The position numbers and the translations under genes are program-made. 30,563 nt of DNA from JBHIBA01 sp046758845. Its GTDB lineage: Bacteria; UBA8248; JACPRG01; G963555815. Under the pieces are notes generated by a model. That model ran no database searches. It was not told the origin of the DNA and saw only the letters and a list, made by a program, of their open reading frames with translations. This document shows positions 16,947-24,428 of the stretch, piece after piece. Within the stretch, counting starts at the first letter, position 1. Each line of letters opens with the position of its first letter. The stretch covers positions 1 through 30,563 of the forward strand of contig JBHIBA010000017.1 of the NCBI GenBank assembly GCA_046758845.1, given 5' to 3'.

Positions 16947-17141
16947 GTGCTTGGTTGCGAAAATTCGTGTCACGTCGTAGCCCCGATCTGAGCGAAGGGC
17001 GCAGCCCGGAGCGGAGATTGGGGCGGGTGTATAGGCCGCGATTTCCGCTGCGCTCAAATCGCGGCTACGCCGGGGGGTAGAGTGAATTCGTCCGCCCGGA
17101 AACAACCGAAAAGTGTTACCCGGACTTGGGCAACCAAGCAC
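16947..17141. mobile_element. MITE-like element, left copy (195 bp)
   Basis: The element has perfect 12-bp terminal inverted repeats, GTGCTTGGTTGC (16947-16958) and GCAACCAAGCAC (17130-17141), flanked on both sides by TA (16945-16946 and 17142-17143), the target duplication expected of IS630/Tc1-type transposition. It encodes no protein. Inside are two hairpin-forming stretches, one with GCCGCGATTT and AAATCGCGGC arms (17036-17075 region). A copy about 90% identical lies inverted at 20536-20745. The UbiD stop codon TAG is formed by the TA duplication plus the first base of this element's end. No related transposase is in the window, so it would be non-autonomous. Confidence 0.75.
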
Positions 17142-18520
17142 TAGCCAGCTAACGCACCCGGCTTGCGGGAAAGTTGGGAGAGGCCGGGCGCCTTCTCCAC
17201 CCCCGGCACCTCCGTTACCTCGGCGAAAGGCTGGCCGAAGGGGCGGGTGGCATCGATGCCCATCACCGCGGAGTACGCAGGCTCAGGCGTCGAAGGGTCC
17301 TCCGGGGCCGAGCCCACACCGGGAAGGATCGCCACGTCCCGGTCCGCCTGAACCCGCGTGGTGATGGCCCAGAGCACCTTGAAGTCATCGTGGATGTCGA
17401 TGTCCTCGTCCACCACGACCACCAGTTTGGGGCGCTTGGCGCTCCCCAGGGAAGCCAGGATGACGTTGCGGGGCTGTCCCTTGTAGCGGGGGGTCATGGA
17501 AACGTAACAGTTGTACTCGCAGCAGCCGGAGGCTGGGAAGTGTACGGCCTTCACCTCGGGGAACTTGGCCTTCAACTCCCCGTAGACTGTGACCTCGTTG
17601 GGGATCTGCTTGAGGAAGTGGTTCTCGGTCATCGGCATGCCGCCCAGTCCCGCGTGGAAGATGGGAGAGCCCCGGTGAGTGATGGCGGTCACTTCCATCA
17701 CGGGCTTTTTGGAAATGGGGGCGTAGTACCCGCAGAACTCGGCGAAGGGGCCTTCCGCCTCCCGGTAACCGGGGATCAGCCGGCCCTCGATGACGATCTC
17801 ACTTGCGGCCGGGACCTCCAGGTCCACTGTGCGACAACCCACCACCTCCACCGGCTTGCCGCGAAGCCCCCCCGCGAGGGCCAGTTCATTGACCCCGTAG
17901 GGCGCTTTGATCTGCGTGGCCAGCATGATGGACGGGTCCACACCCAGGGCCACGGCCACCTCCAGGGGTTCCCCCCGCTTCTCGGCCTTGAGGAACTGGA
18001 GGGAGCAGTCCTGATGAATCGCGGCTGCGAAGCCCAGGCGGTTGCGCCCTTTGAGCTGCATCACGTAGATCGCCGCGTTCTTGCCGCCGGTCTCTGTGTC
18101 CTTGGAGATGTGGACCCCGTGGGTGATGTAGGGGCCCCCGTCCTTGCCGTAATAAGTCGGGATCGGGAGTCGGTTCAGGTCAACCTCGTCCCCCTCGAAG
18201 ACCACCTCCTGACAGGGGCCCTGGTCCACACGTACAGGGTGAATCGGGGACTTGATTCCCTCATGAAACCTCTCAAGGGCCTCCCCTGGGGCATACTCCA
18301 GCGCCCGGAGGACCCGGCGGCGAGTAGCGAACAGCCCTCCGACCACCGGCATGTCGTACCCTTTGACCCTCTCGAAAAGCAGCGCCGGACCTTGCTCGTC
18401 GGACATCCTGCGGATGTAGGCGGAGATCTCGTACAGGACGTCCACCGGGGATGTCACGCGGACCAGCTCCCCTTCCTCCTCCAAACAGGATAGAAAATCC
18501 CTGTGGTCATCGAATGGCAT
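17141..18520 (-). CDS. UbiD-family prenylated-FMN-dependent decarboxylase
   Basis: A 459-residue cytoplasmic enzyme of the UbiD family, which (de)carboxylates aromatic or alpha,beta-unsaturated acids using prenylated FMN. The catalytic Glu-Arg-Glu set is visible as R161 (GRNRLGF), E256 and E261 (EGPFAEF, the standard five-residue spacing); likely Mn/cofactor ligands are N148, H169 (IHQD) and E245 (VIEG). AAGGAG lies 7 bp before the ATG at 18520; the frame opens 22 codons earlier without a ribosome site. No UbiX prenyltransferase is nearby, so the cofactor must come from elsewhere. Its TAG stop falls exactly on the border of the left MITE-like element, so the last residues may be a replaced or shortened tail. 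The physiological substrate is unknown; a role beside the oxidoreductase cluster is possible but unproven. Confidence 0.9.
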   Translation of the reverse strand: MPFDDHRDFLSCLEEEGELVRVTSPVDVLYEISAYIRRMSDEQGPALLFERVKGYDMPVVGGLFATRRRVLRALEYAPGEALERFHEGIKSPIHPVRVDQGPCQEVVFEGDEVDLNRLPIPTYYGKDGGPYITHGVHISKDTETGGKNAAIYVMQLKGRNRLGFAAAIHQDCSLQFLKAEKRGEPLEVAVALGVDPSIMLATQIKAPYGVNELALAGGLRGKPVEVVGCRTVDLEVPAASEIVIEGRLIPGYREAEGPFAEFCGYYAPISKKPVMEVTAITHRGSPIFHAGLGGMPMTENHFLKQIPNEVTVYGELKAKFPEVKAVHFPASGCCEYNCYVSMTPRYKGQPRNVILASLGSAKRPKLVVVVDEDIDIHDDFKVLWAITTRVQADRDVAILPGVGSAPEDPSTPEPAYSAVMGIDATRPFGQPFAEVTEVPGVEKAPGLSQLSRKPGALAG

Positions 18521-18624
18521 GGATCGTCTCCTTTTCCGGCTTCCGTTCCGCGCTCTGCGAAGACGTTGCGGCGAAGGGATTGCCAAGAGTGTGAGTGGAC
18601 AGCGGATAGGTGGGAAATCCCGGC

Positions 18625-19284
18625 TTATTGGATGGCCGGGAGACGGGTGTTCTCATCGGTGATTGCAGGCTCAAGTTGCTCTCGTGTCAGGCCGGTTGCC
18701 CCTGTGAGGTTCGCCAGTTGAAGACGCGCACCCTGAAGATTGGCCCCCCGGAGGCTGGCCTCTTCCAGGATGGCTCCTTCCAGGTGGGCCTCTGCGAGAT
18801 TCGCTCCCTCGAGGTCGGCCTGTCGAAGATCCGCCATCTGCAGGTGAGCCCCCTGGAGGTTGGCTCCCCGGAGATTGGCCTTTTGCAAGGTGTCCCGCAA
18901 GAGGACGGCATCCTTGAGGTTCGCCTCTTGAAGGTCGGCGCCGCGAAGGTTCACCTTCCAAAAATTGGCCTCTTGCAGGTCGGCCCCGCGAAGATCGGCG
19001 TCCTGAAGATCGGAGCCTCTGAAATTGACTTGGCGGAGGTCGGCCCCGCTCAGGTTGACTCCCCGGAGGTCGGTCTCCTGCAGGACGGCCGGTTCGCCTT
19101 CTCTTCCCTCCGAGGCCATCTTCTTCCGGTGAGCCTCAAGAATTTGATCCAGTCGCTCTCGGGGCATCTTTCGGAGCGGAGACTGCCCTGGCTCCCGGCC
19201 TTGGGACTCCTCCCATTGTCGATTCACCTCGTCCCTCTTCCCCACAAGGATTGGTCTACCATCCCCCTGTCCGAACGGCCACAC
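18625..19284 (-). CDS. pentapeptide-repeat protein
   Basis: The product (up to 219 residues) has 26 uninterrupted A(D/N)LXX-type pentads from about residue 66 to 195, which should fold as a right-handed quadrilateral beta-helix of about 6.5 turns, followed by the common closing segment ATGLTREQLEPA and NTRLP. A basic, probably helical stretch precedes it (RKMPRERLDQILEAHRKKM, 38-56 area). There is no signal peptide or membrane segment. The start is uncertain: GTG at 19284 gives the longest form, GTG at 19227 has a GGGGAAGAGGGA stretch before it, and ATG at 19167 is also possible. It lies 104 bp upstream of the UbiD gene on the same strand. Functions in this family range from gyrase mimicry to scaffolding, so none is assigned. 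Confidence 0.75.
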   Translation of the reverse strand: MWPFGQGDGRPILVGKRDEVNRQWEESQGREPGQSPLRKMPRERLDQILEAHRKKMASEGREGEPAVLQETDLRGVNLSGADLRQVNFRGSDLQDADLRGADLQEANFWKVNLRGADLQEANLKDAVLLRDTLQKANLRGANLQGAHLQMADLRQADLEGANLAEAHLEGAILEEASLRGANLQGARLQLANLTGATGLTREQLEPAITDENTRLPAIQ

Positions 19285-19380
19285 CCACAGCGGGTACAGC
19301 GGGTCTCAACGCGTTGCGATTCTCCGGAAACTGGCCGCCCCCTTCCTTTCAGGACGCCCTCTCTTCGTCCGGCTGACGAG

Positions 19381-19410
19381 TTGACAAAAGACGAATTTTC
19401 GTCGTGAAAT
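19381..19410 (+). promoter_or_regulatory. promoter with palindromic operator in its spacer
   Basis: A perfect TTGACA (19381-19386) and TGAAAT (19405-19410) are 18 bp apart upstream of the NMT1-like binding protein. The spacer is almost filled by the perfect inverted repeat GACGAA-TT-TTCGTC (19390-19403), which is where a repressor or MerR-like regulator would bind. The leader to the GTG start is about 67 nt. Confidence 0.55.
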
Positions 19411-19483
19411 ATACAAGTTCCCAAAGAGGGTAGACCAAAGCAGTTGTCGAGATCCAGTTTTCGCGCACACGGAGGGCGGAAGA

Positions 19484-20512
19484 GTGGAAAGAAAGAGGGG
19501 CATTCGGGATGCGGGATTTTTTGGGATTCTCTTGATTGTCTTTTGCACTGGCTTGCTGATCGCGGCGGGTGCAGGTGCCGCCGATAAGGTCAGGTTCTCG
19601 ATGGACTGGATCATCGGCGGGCAGCATGCGATTTTCTTCTCGGGTTTGGATCAAGGCTTTTATCAACGGGCCGGGATTGAGCCGACGATCCACCGCGGAT
19701 TCGGCGGCACGGACACGGTGAAGAAGGTTTCCGTAGGGGCGGCCGACTTCGTCTTCGCCGATATCGGGGCTATGGTGATTGCGCGCTCGCGGGGCGCAAA
19801 GGTCAAAGCCCTCGCCGCCATCGACGACAAGCCTCAATACGTGTATTTCGCCTTCAAAGGCTCCGGGATTAAGAGTCCCAAGGACATGGAAGGTCGCATC
19901 TTGGCCGATTCGGCCGGCAGCGTGACGCGGCAACTCTTTCCGGCCCTGGCCGCCGCGAACGGTTTGGACGAGTCCAAGGTGAAGTGGCTCATCGTCAAGC
20001 CCGCCTTGATTTTCCAGAGCGTCTTGGCCGGCAAGGCCGACATGGCCGCCGCCTTCGCCGTGAACAAGGCGAGCCTTGAGACCCAGGCCCGTAAGCAAGG
20101 AAAGGAAATCACGGGCATCTACTTCGGTGATTGGGGGGTAGATATCTACACGAACGGTCTCCAGACCTCGGACGAGATGATCGCCAAGAAGCCGGACGTG
20201 GTCCGGCGTTTTCTTCGCGCCTCTCTGGAGTCCATGGCGTGGACGGCGGAAAACCGGCAGACGGCCATTTCCATCCTCTTGAAGCATCATCCTGCGCTTG
20301 GAAGGAAGATCGCCCGCGCGCATCTGGAGGCGATCTTCGATAGCGCCCTCTCCCCCAACATCTTGAAGGAAGGGCTGGGTCACATCCGTGAGAGCAAAAT
20401 GAGGAGGACCCGCGACATCCTGACCCAGTACATGAAACTCCCGACCAAGGTGCCGGTGAAAGAGCTCTATACGCTGGAATTCCTGCCTGTTATCAAGGTC
20501 AAGGCGATGTAA
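19484..20512 (+). CDS. orphan NMT1/THI5/SsuA-like ABC substrate-binding protein
   Basis: A 342-residue exported receptor of the NMT1/SsuA/TauA fold used for pyrimidine precursors, aliphatic sulfonates, nitrate or aromatic solutes. It opens with MERKRGIRD and a hydrophobic segment to about residue 33 (Sec signal, cut near GAGAA), then KVRFSMDWIIGGQH, the GFYQRAGI motif, VSVGAADFVFADIGA and GSGIKSPKDMEGR, all standard. The GTG at 19484 has GGAGGG about 8 bp before it. No permease or ATPase gene is nearby, so it must serve a transporter encoded elsewhere or a separate sensory role. It lies between the two inverted MITE-like copies, divergent from the pentapeptide-repeat gene, and has its own well-formed promoter. 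Confidence 0.88.
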   Translation: MERKRGIRDAGFFGILLIVFCTGLLIAAGAGAADKVRFSMDWIIGGQHAIFFSGLDQGFYQRAGIEPTIHRGFGGTDTVKKVSVGAADFVFADIGAMVIARSRGAKVKALAAIDDKPQYVYFAFKGSGIKSPKDMEGRILADSAGSVTRQLFPALAAANGLDESKVKWLIVKPALIFQSVLAGKADMAAAFAVNKASLETQARKQGKEITGIYFGDWGVDIYTNGLQTSDEMIAKKPDVVRRFLRASLESMAWTAENRQTAISILLKHHPALGRKIARAHLEAIFDSALSPNILKEGLGHIRESKMRRTRDILTQYMKLPTKVPVKELYTLEFLPVIKVKAM

Positions 20513-20535
20513 CGGGATAAGGGGCGCCCTCGCTG

Positions 20536-20745
20536 GTGCTTAGTTGTTTAAGTCCGGCCAACACTTTTCGGTTGGTTCCGGGCGGACGATTTTTCTCTAC
20601 CCCCCCTGCGTAGCCGCGATTTGAGCGAGGGTCACCGACCCGCGCGGAAATCGCGGTCTGTGCACCCGCCCCGATCTCTGCTACGGGCTGCGCCCTTTGC
20701 TCAGATCGGGGCTACGACGTGACACGAATTTTCGCAACCAAGCGC
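20536..20745. mobile_element. MITE-like element, right copy (210 bp), inverted relative to the left copy
   Basis: Reverse-complemented, this stretch matches the left copy at about 90% of aligned bases by eye, with roughly 15 extra bases in the central hairpin loop. Its right end (CAACCAAGCGC, 20735-20745) is followed by TA; its left end (GTGCTTAGTTG) is preceded by TG, so this terminus has decayed. It lies 5 bp before the start codon of the MoaD-like gene and so replaces that gene's natural upstream sequence. Confidence 0.75.
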
Positions 20746-20750
20746 TAGCC

Positions 20751-21089
20751 ATGGTCCGTGCAGAAGAGGAGGATAGCCGGAAACCTCGAATCAAGGTAAA
20801 ATTGGTCTATGTAGGGATGATTCGGAGGTTCTTGGGCCGCGGACAGGAAGAAGTGGAGATTCCCGCTAGCAGCACGCTGAAGGTCCTGCTGGAGCATCTC
20901 ATCGCGGCGAACGGGCCTGAGCTGCGGCAACACCTGTTGACAAAAGAGGGGGAGCTTCTGCCGACGGCCAACCTGATGGTGGACGGTCTCAATCCCTTGC
21001 ACCGCGGCGGTCTTGAGATGCGCCTTTGCGAGGAGGGGGAGACGCAGGTGGAGATCGTCGTGTTGGGGCCTCCGCCGATGGGCGGCTAG
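20751..21089 (+). CDS. MoaD/ThiS-family sulfur-carrier-like protein
   Basis: A 112-residue small protein with a ubiquitin-like beta-grasp pattern (IKVKLVYVGMIRRFLG, EVEIPASSTLKVLLEHL, LMVDGLNPLHRGGLEMRL) and the decisive C-terminal Gly-Gly (PPPMGG), where MoaD/ThiS proteins are adenylated and thiocarboxylated to give sulfur for molybdopterin or other products. It precedes a molybdopterin oxidoreductase gene by about 100 bp, so supply of cofactor for that enzyme is the natural reading. A short charged N-terminal extension (MVRAEEEDSRKP) is extra. The ATG at 20751 is used because later starts would remove the first strand; no ribosome site precedes it, as the upstream sequence is the MITE-like element. 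No moaE or moeB is nearby. Confidence 0.8.
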   Translation: MVRAEEEDSRKPRIKVKLVYVGMIRRFLGRGQEEVEIPASSTLKVLLEHLIAANGPELRQHLLTKEGELLPTANLMVDGLNPLHRGGLEMRLCEEGETQVEIVVLGPPPMGG

Positions 21090-21185
21090 GAGCCTGGGCC
21101 AGCGCGGGGCATTGCGCCCCAAGGGGGCAGAACTTCATTGAGGGCGAAAGCAGCGGACACCGAGTTGTTCGCGGGGGAAGAGGCT

Positions 21186-23762
21186 ATGTCGGATTACCGA
21201 GTGGGGGCGTTGCCCGTCACGCCGGGCGAGGAAACCTGGATCCCCTCTGTTTGTGACATGTGTTACAACGCATGCACGATCCGGGTTCGTCGCAAGAATG
21301 GGGTGGTGACAAAGGTGGAGGGAATTCCCGAGGCGGGCCCCAACTACGGAAAGATCTGCGCCAAGGGCAATGCGGCCCCCATGAATCTTTACAACCCGAA
21401 CCGGATTCTCCATCCCCTTCGGCGGACCAACCCAGAAAAGGGCTTCGGGGTCGACCCCGGCTGGGAACGGATCTCCTGGGAGGAAGCCCTGGACACCATA
21501 TGCGCAAAGTTAAAGGAGGTTCGGGAAGAGGACCCGCGGGCCCTGTACGGGACATCCTTCGACGGCCATTCCCAGCCTTTCTTCCATGCCTTCATGAGCG
21601 GTTTCGGCAGCCCCCACAACGCAGCCGGTGCGGCCTCTTTCTATTGTGGGAACGGCGTTCACCCGGTTTCGTACGCGGTGACGGGCTCAAACGACGTTCA
21701 CCCGGATCTGGGCCATTGCAACTACTTGATTCAGTTTGGGACGTACTACGGTTTCGTGGCTCAGATCAACGCCATGGGCATCGCCCAGGAGATGTCCGAC
21801 GCGCGGGCCCGCGGGATGAAGATGGTGGTCGTGGACCCGATGCTGTCCTATCCGGCCTCTCAGGCGGAAGAGTGGGTGCCGATTTTACCCGGGACGGACG
21901 CGGCGCTGGCGCTGGGCATGATGTACGTTCTGATTCACGAGCTGGAGATTTATGACCGGGAGTACCTGAAGAGGTACACAAACCTGATCTATCTGACGGG
22001 TCCCGATGGCCGGTACGTCCGAGATCCCGCAAGCGGCAAGCCCTTGGTGTGGGATGCCGAGGCGTCCCTTCCGCGGCCTTACGACGAGCCGGATTCCATG
22101 ACGTGCTCGCTGGAGGGGGAGTACGAGGTTGGGGGGAAACAGGCCCGTCCGGCCTTTCAGGTGTTCAAGGAGCACGTGCTTCAGTATACGCCGGAGGTCG
22201 TAGAGGGCATCACAACGGTCCCTGCGGCGACGACGCGGCGTCTGGCGAAGGAGTTTGGAGAGAACGCCCGCATCGGCTCGACGATTACGATTGACGGGGA
22301 GACGCTTCCGCACCGCCCTGCCGTTGCCACGTGGTACCGGGGCGTGTCCGGCCACAAGCACGGGATGCTGAACGGGATGACGCTGGCCTTTTTGAACGTG
22401 TTGGTGGGCACGGTGGACGTTCCGGGCGGCATTTTGAATGCGGCGGCGGCGGGTCCATGTTGGTTCCCGGAAGAGGGTGTGGACGGTTTCATTCGCACCA
22501 CGAACCCCTTCACCCGTCACATGAAGCCCGTTTGTCCCCCGGCCAAGGTGAAAGCGCCGGAGACGCTGGAGCTCACCGAGCTGTTTCCGGTGGCGGTCTA
22601 CGCCGGGTTGATGATGTATCTGGCGGTTCTGGATCCGGAGAAGTACGGCTTGCCTTACGAGCCGAAGATGATGATCCAGTGCCGGTCGAACGTCGTGGCG
22701 ACGGCGGCGGACCCCGAGCTGATGGCCGAGGCCATGAGGCGGATCCCCTTCGTCTTGTCCTTTTCCGATCACCACAATGAGACCTCGGAGTTTGCGGACA
22801 TCGTTCTTCCGGACGCGCATTTCCTGGAGCGTCTTTCTCCCTTCGCCCATAACCCGTTCATGCAGTACCGTCACGTGCCCGAGCCCGGGGAGGCCTGGAC
22901 CTTCAGTTATCAGCAGCCGGTGGTGGAGGCCCAGGGGGAGGCCCGGCATTGGGTTCGGGTCCTTTGGGAGATCGCCGTGCGCATGGGCTTTCAGGGGGAC
23001 GTGTACGCGGCCTTCAACGCCGGCACCAAGCTGGAGGAGCCTTACCGCCTGGACCCGACGAAGACGTACGCGTGGGAGGAGGTGGCGGACATCTGGGCCA
23101 AGGCGCGGTGTGGGCAGGAGCACGGGCTGGCCTATTTCCAAGAGCATGGCTACGTCGACCTTTGCCGGCGGACGGTCCGGGAGAGCTACCCCCGCATCTT
23201 CCACAAGGGACGGATTCCATTTTATCTAGAGCACTTTTTGAGCGCGGGCGAAGACGTCAAGCAGTTCACCGAGTCGCACGGCATTGAGTGGGACACCTCG
23301 GACTACGTGCCCCTGGTTCGATGGCGCCCATGCCCCGCGTACGAGCAGGACGAGCCGGATTATGACCTGTTCGTGGTGAACCACAAGGTGGCGTTTTTGA
23401 CCTTCACGTTCACGGCGGAAAACCCGTGGCTGATGGACATCGCGGAGCGCAATGACAAGATCTTCAACGTGGGGATACATCCGGAGACGGCCCGGAGAAA
23501 GGGCCTACGGGACGGCCAGCGGGTGTATCTGGAGACGCTGTCGGGACGCCGACAACCGGCCTTGCTTCGCGTGACCGAAGGAGTACATCCGCAGGTGATT
23601 TCGGTTCCAGGGATTCTGGGACGGTGGATCACGCGCAATGACCGGGCCCGCGGCAAAGGGGTACACTTCAACAGCCTGATCAAGTATTCCTTTGAGCAGA
23701 TTGACACGGTGTCAGCAGCGCTGGACTCCTGCGTGAAGGTGAAGGTGTTCCCGGCGGATTGA
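21186..23762 (+). CDS. molybdopterin oxidoreductase catalytic subunit, DMSO-reductase superfamily (Psr/Phs-like), no Tat signal
   Basis: An 858-residue Mo/W-bis-MGD enzyme. The N-terminal 4Fe-4S cluster ligands are C23, C26, C30 and C58 (CDMCYNAC and GKICAKG). C154 in SFYCGNGVHP is the probable metal ligand, as in polysulfide/thiosulfate-reductase and nitrate-reductase relatives. The C-terminal domain that binds the second pterin is present (VNHKVAFLTFTF, NVGIHPETARRKGL, GRWITRNDRARGKGVHFN). No twin-arginine motif is seen, even in the frame extension back to 21138, so the subunit is predicted cytoplasmic, unlike most Psr-type enzymes. The ATG at 21186 has GGAAGAGG upstream. It is followed by ferredoxin and NrfD subunits, giving a three-subunit membrane complex. 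The substrate (sulfur compound, organic acid or other) cannot be told. Confidence 0.92.
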   Translation: MSDYRVGALPVTPGEETWIPSVCDMCYNACTIRVRRKNGVVTKVEGIPEAGPNYGKICAKGNAAPMNLYNPNRILHPLRRTNPEKGFGVDPGWERISWEEALDTICAKLKEVREEDPRALYGTSFDGHSQPFFHAFMSGFGSPHNAAGAASFYCGNGVHPVSYAVTGSNDVHPDLGHCNYLIQFGTYYGFVAQINAMGIAQEMSDARARGMKMVVVDPMLSYPASQAEEWVPILPGTDAALALGMMYVLIHELEIYDREYLKRYTNLIYLTGPDGRYVRDPASGKPLVWDAEASLPRPYDEPDSMTCSLEGEYEVGGKQARPAFQVFKEHVLQYTPEVVEGITTVPAATTRRLAKEFGENARIGSTITIDGETLPHRPAVATWYRGVSGHKHGMLNGMTLAFLNVLVGTVDVPGGILNAAAAGPCWFPEEGVDGFIRTTNPFTRHMKPVCPPAKVKAPETLELTELFPVAVYAGLMMYLAVLDPEKYGLPYEPKMMIQCRSNVVATAADPELMAEAMRRIPFVLSFSDHHNETSEFADIVLPDAHFLERLSPFAHNPFMQYRHVPEPGEAWTFSYQQPVVEAQGEARHWVRVLWEIAVRMGFQGDVYAAFNAGTKLEEPYRLDPTKTYAWEEVADIWAKARCGQEHGLAYFQEHGYVDLCRRTVRESYPRIFHKGRIPFYLEHFLSAGEDVKQFTESHGIEWDTSDYVPLVRWRPCPAYEQDEPDYDLFVVNHKVAFLTFTFTAENPWLMDIAERNDKIFNVGIHPETARRKGLRDGQRVYLETLSGRRQPALLRVTEGVHPQVISVPGILGRWITRNDRARGKGVHFNSLIKYSFEQIDTVSAALDSCVKVKVFPAD

Positions 23763-23795
23763 TCCGGACTTTCGGGCTGGGAGGGGGGGGATTAC

Positions 23796-24401
23796 ATGGC
23801 GCGCTGGGGGATGGTGATTGACCTCTCATTGTGCGTGGGCTGCCACGCCTGCACGATGGCCTGCAAGGCGGAAAACGGGACTCCCGCCGGGATTTGGTAT
23901 GCCCCGGTCTATGAGAAGGAGGTGGGGCACTATCCCAATGTCAAGCGCATGTTGATTCCCACCCTCTGCAATCATTGTAAAGACGCTCCTTGCCTGAAGG
24001 CCTGCCCCACGGGCGCCATCACGAAGCGGGAGGACGGCATTGTGATGGTGAACGAGAAAGTCTGCTGCGGGAGCCGGGCCTGCGTGGCGGCCTGCCCGTA
24101 TGGCGCCATGCACTTCTACGAGGAAGAGGTCAGCGAGTTCGGCGGCGAGCTGACACCCCTGGAGATCGTCAACTTCGCTAAATGGAAGCCCGGGACGGTG
24201 CAGAAGTGCACTTTTTGCGCCCACCGCATCGACCAGGGGGTCTACGAGCCGGCGTGCGTCGAAACCTGCCCGGCCAAATGCCGGTTTTTCGGAGACCTGG
24301 ACGATCCCCAAAGCGAGGTCTCCCTGCTGGTCCGGAACCGAAACGGCCAACCACCCCGCGAGGAATTCGGCACCCAACCCTCCGTCCACTATCTCCGCTG
24401 A
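23796..24401 (+). CDS. 4Fe-4S ferredoxin-type electron-transfer subunit (DmsB/PsrB-like)
   Basis: A 201-residue iron-sulfur subunit with the four-cluster layout of the family: C13/C16/C19/C23, C58/C61/C66/C70, a third group C90/C91/C96/C100 and a fourth group CTFC plus ACVETC. It would carry electrons between the NrfD membrane subunit and the molybdenum site. In the third group the normal C-x-G-C-R-x-C reads C-C-G-S-R-A-C, so the second ligand position is Ser93 and an extra Cys stands at 91. It begins 33 bp after the catalytic gene with a strong GGAGGGG site, and is followed by the membrane subunit 27 bp later. No signal peptide is present, consistent with a cytoplasmic side. Confidence 0.93.
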   Translation: MARWGMVIDLSLCVGCHACTMACKAENGTPAGIWYAPVYEKEVGHYPNVKRMLIPTLCNHCKDAPCLKACPTGAITKREDGIVMVNEKVCCGSRACVAACPYGAMHFYEEEVSEFGGELTPLEIVNFAKWKPGTVQKCTFCAHRIDQGVYEPACVETCPAKCRFFGDLDDPQSEVSLLVRNRNGQPPREEFGTQPSVHYLR

Positions 24402-24428
24402 CTTCGCACCTGCTTGGGGGCTCGAACG

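Noticed and set aside
17174..18493. Long plus-strand frame (439 codons) opposite the UbiD gene
   Set aside because: Antisense shadow in a GC-rich gene; the minus-strand product has full UbiD motifs, while this one has none.
18625..19284. Tandem 15-bp DNA repeats as a CRISPR or satellite array
   Set aside because: The periodicity comes from the pentapeptide codons; repeats are contiguous, diverged and in frame, with no spacers.
19349..20383. Minus-strand frame (344 codons) opposite the NMT1-like receptor
   Set aside because: No family features; it covers a well-formed plus-strand promoter and gene.
21885..23204. Minus-strand frame (439 codons) opposite the molybdoenzyme gene
   Set aside because: His/Arg/Leu-rich shadow of a clearly coding plus-strand frame.
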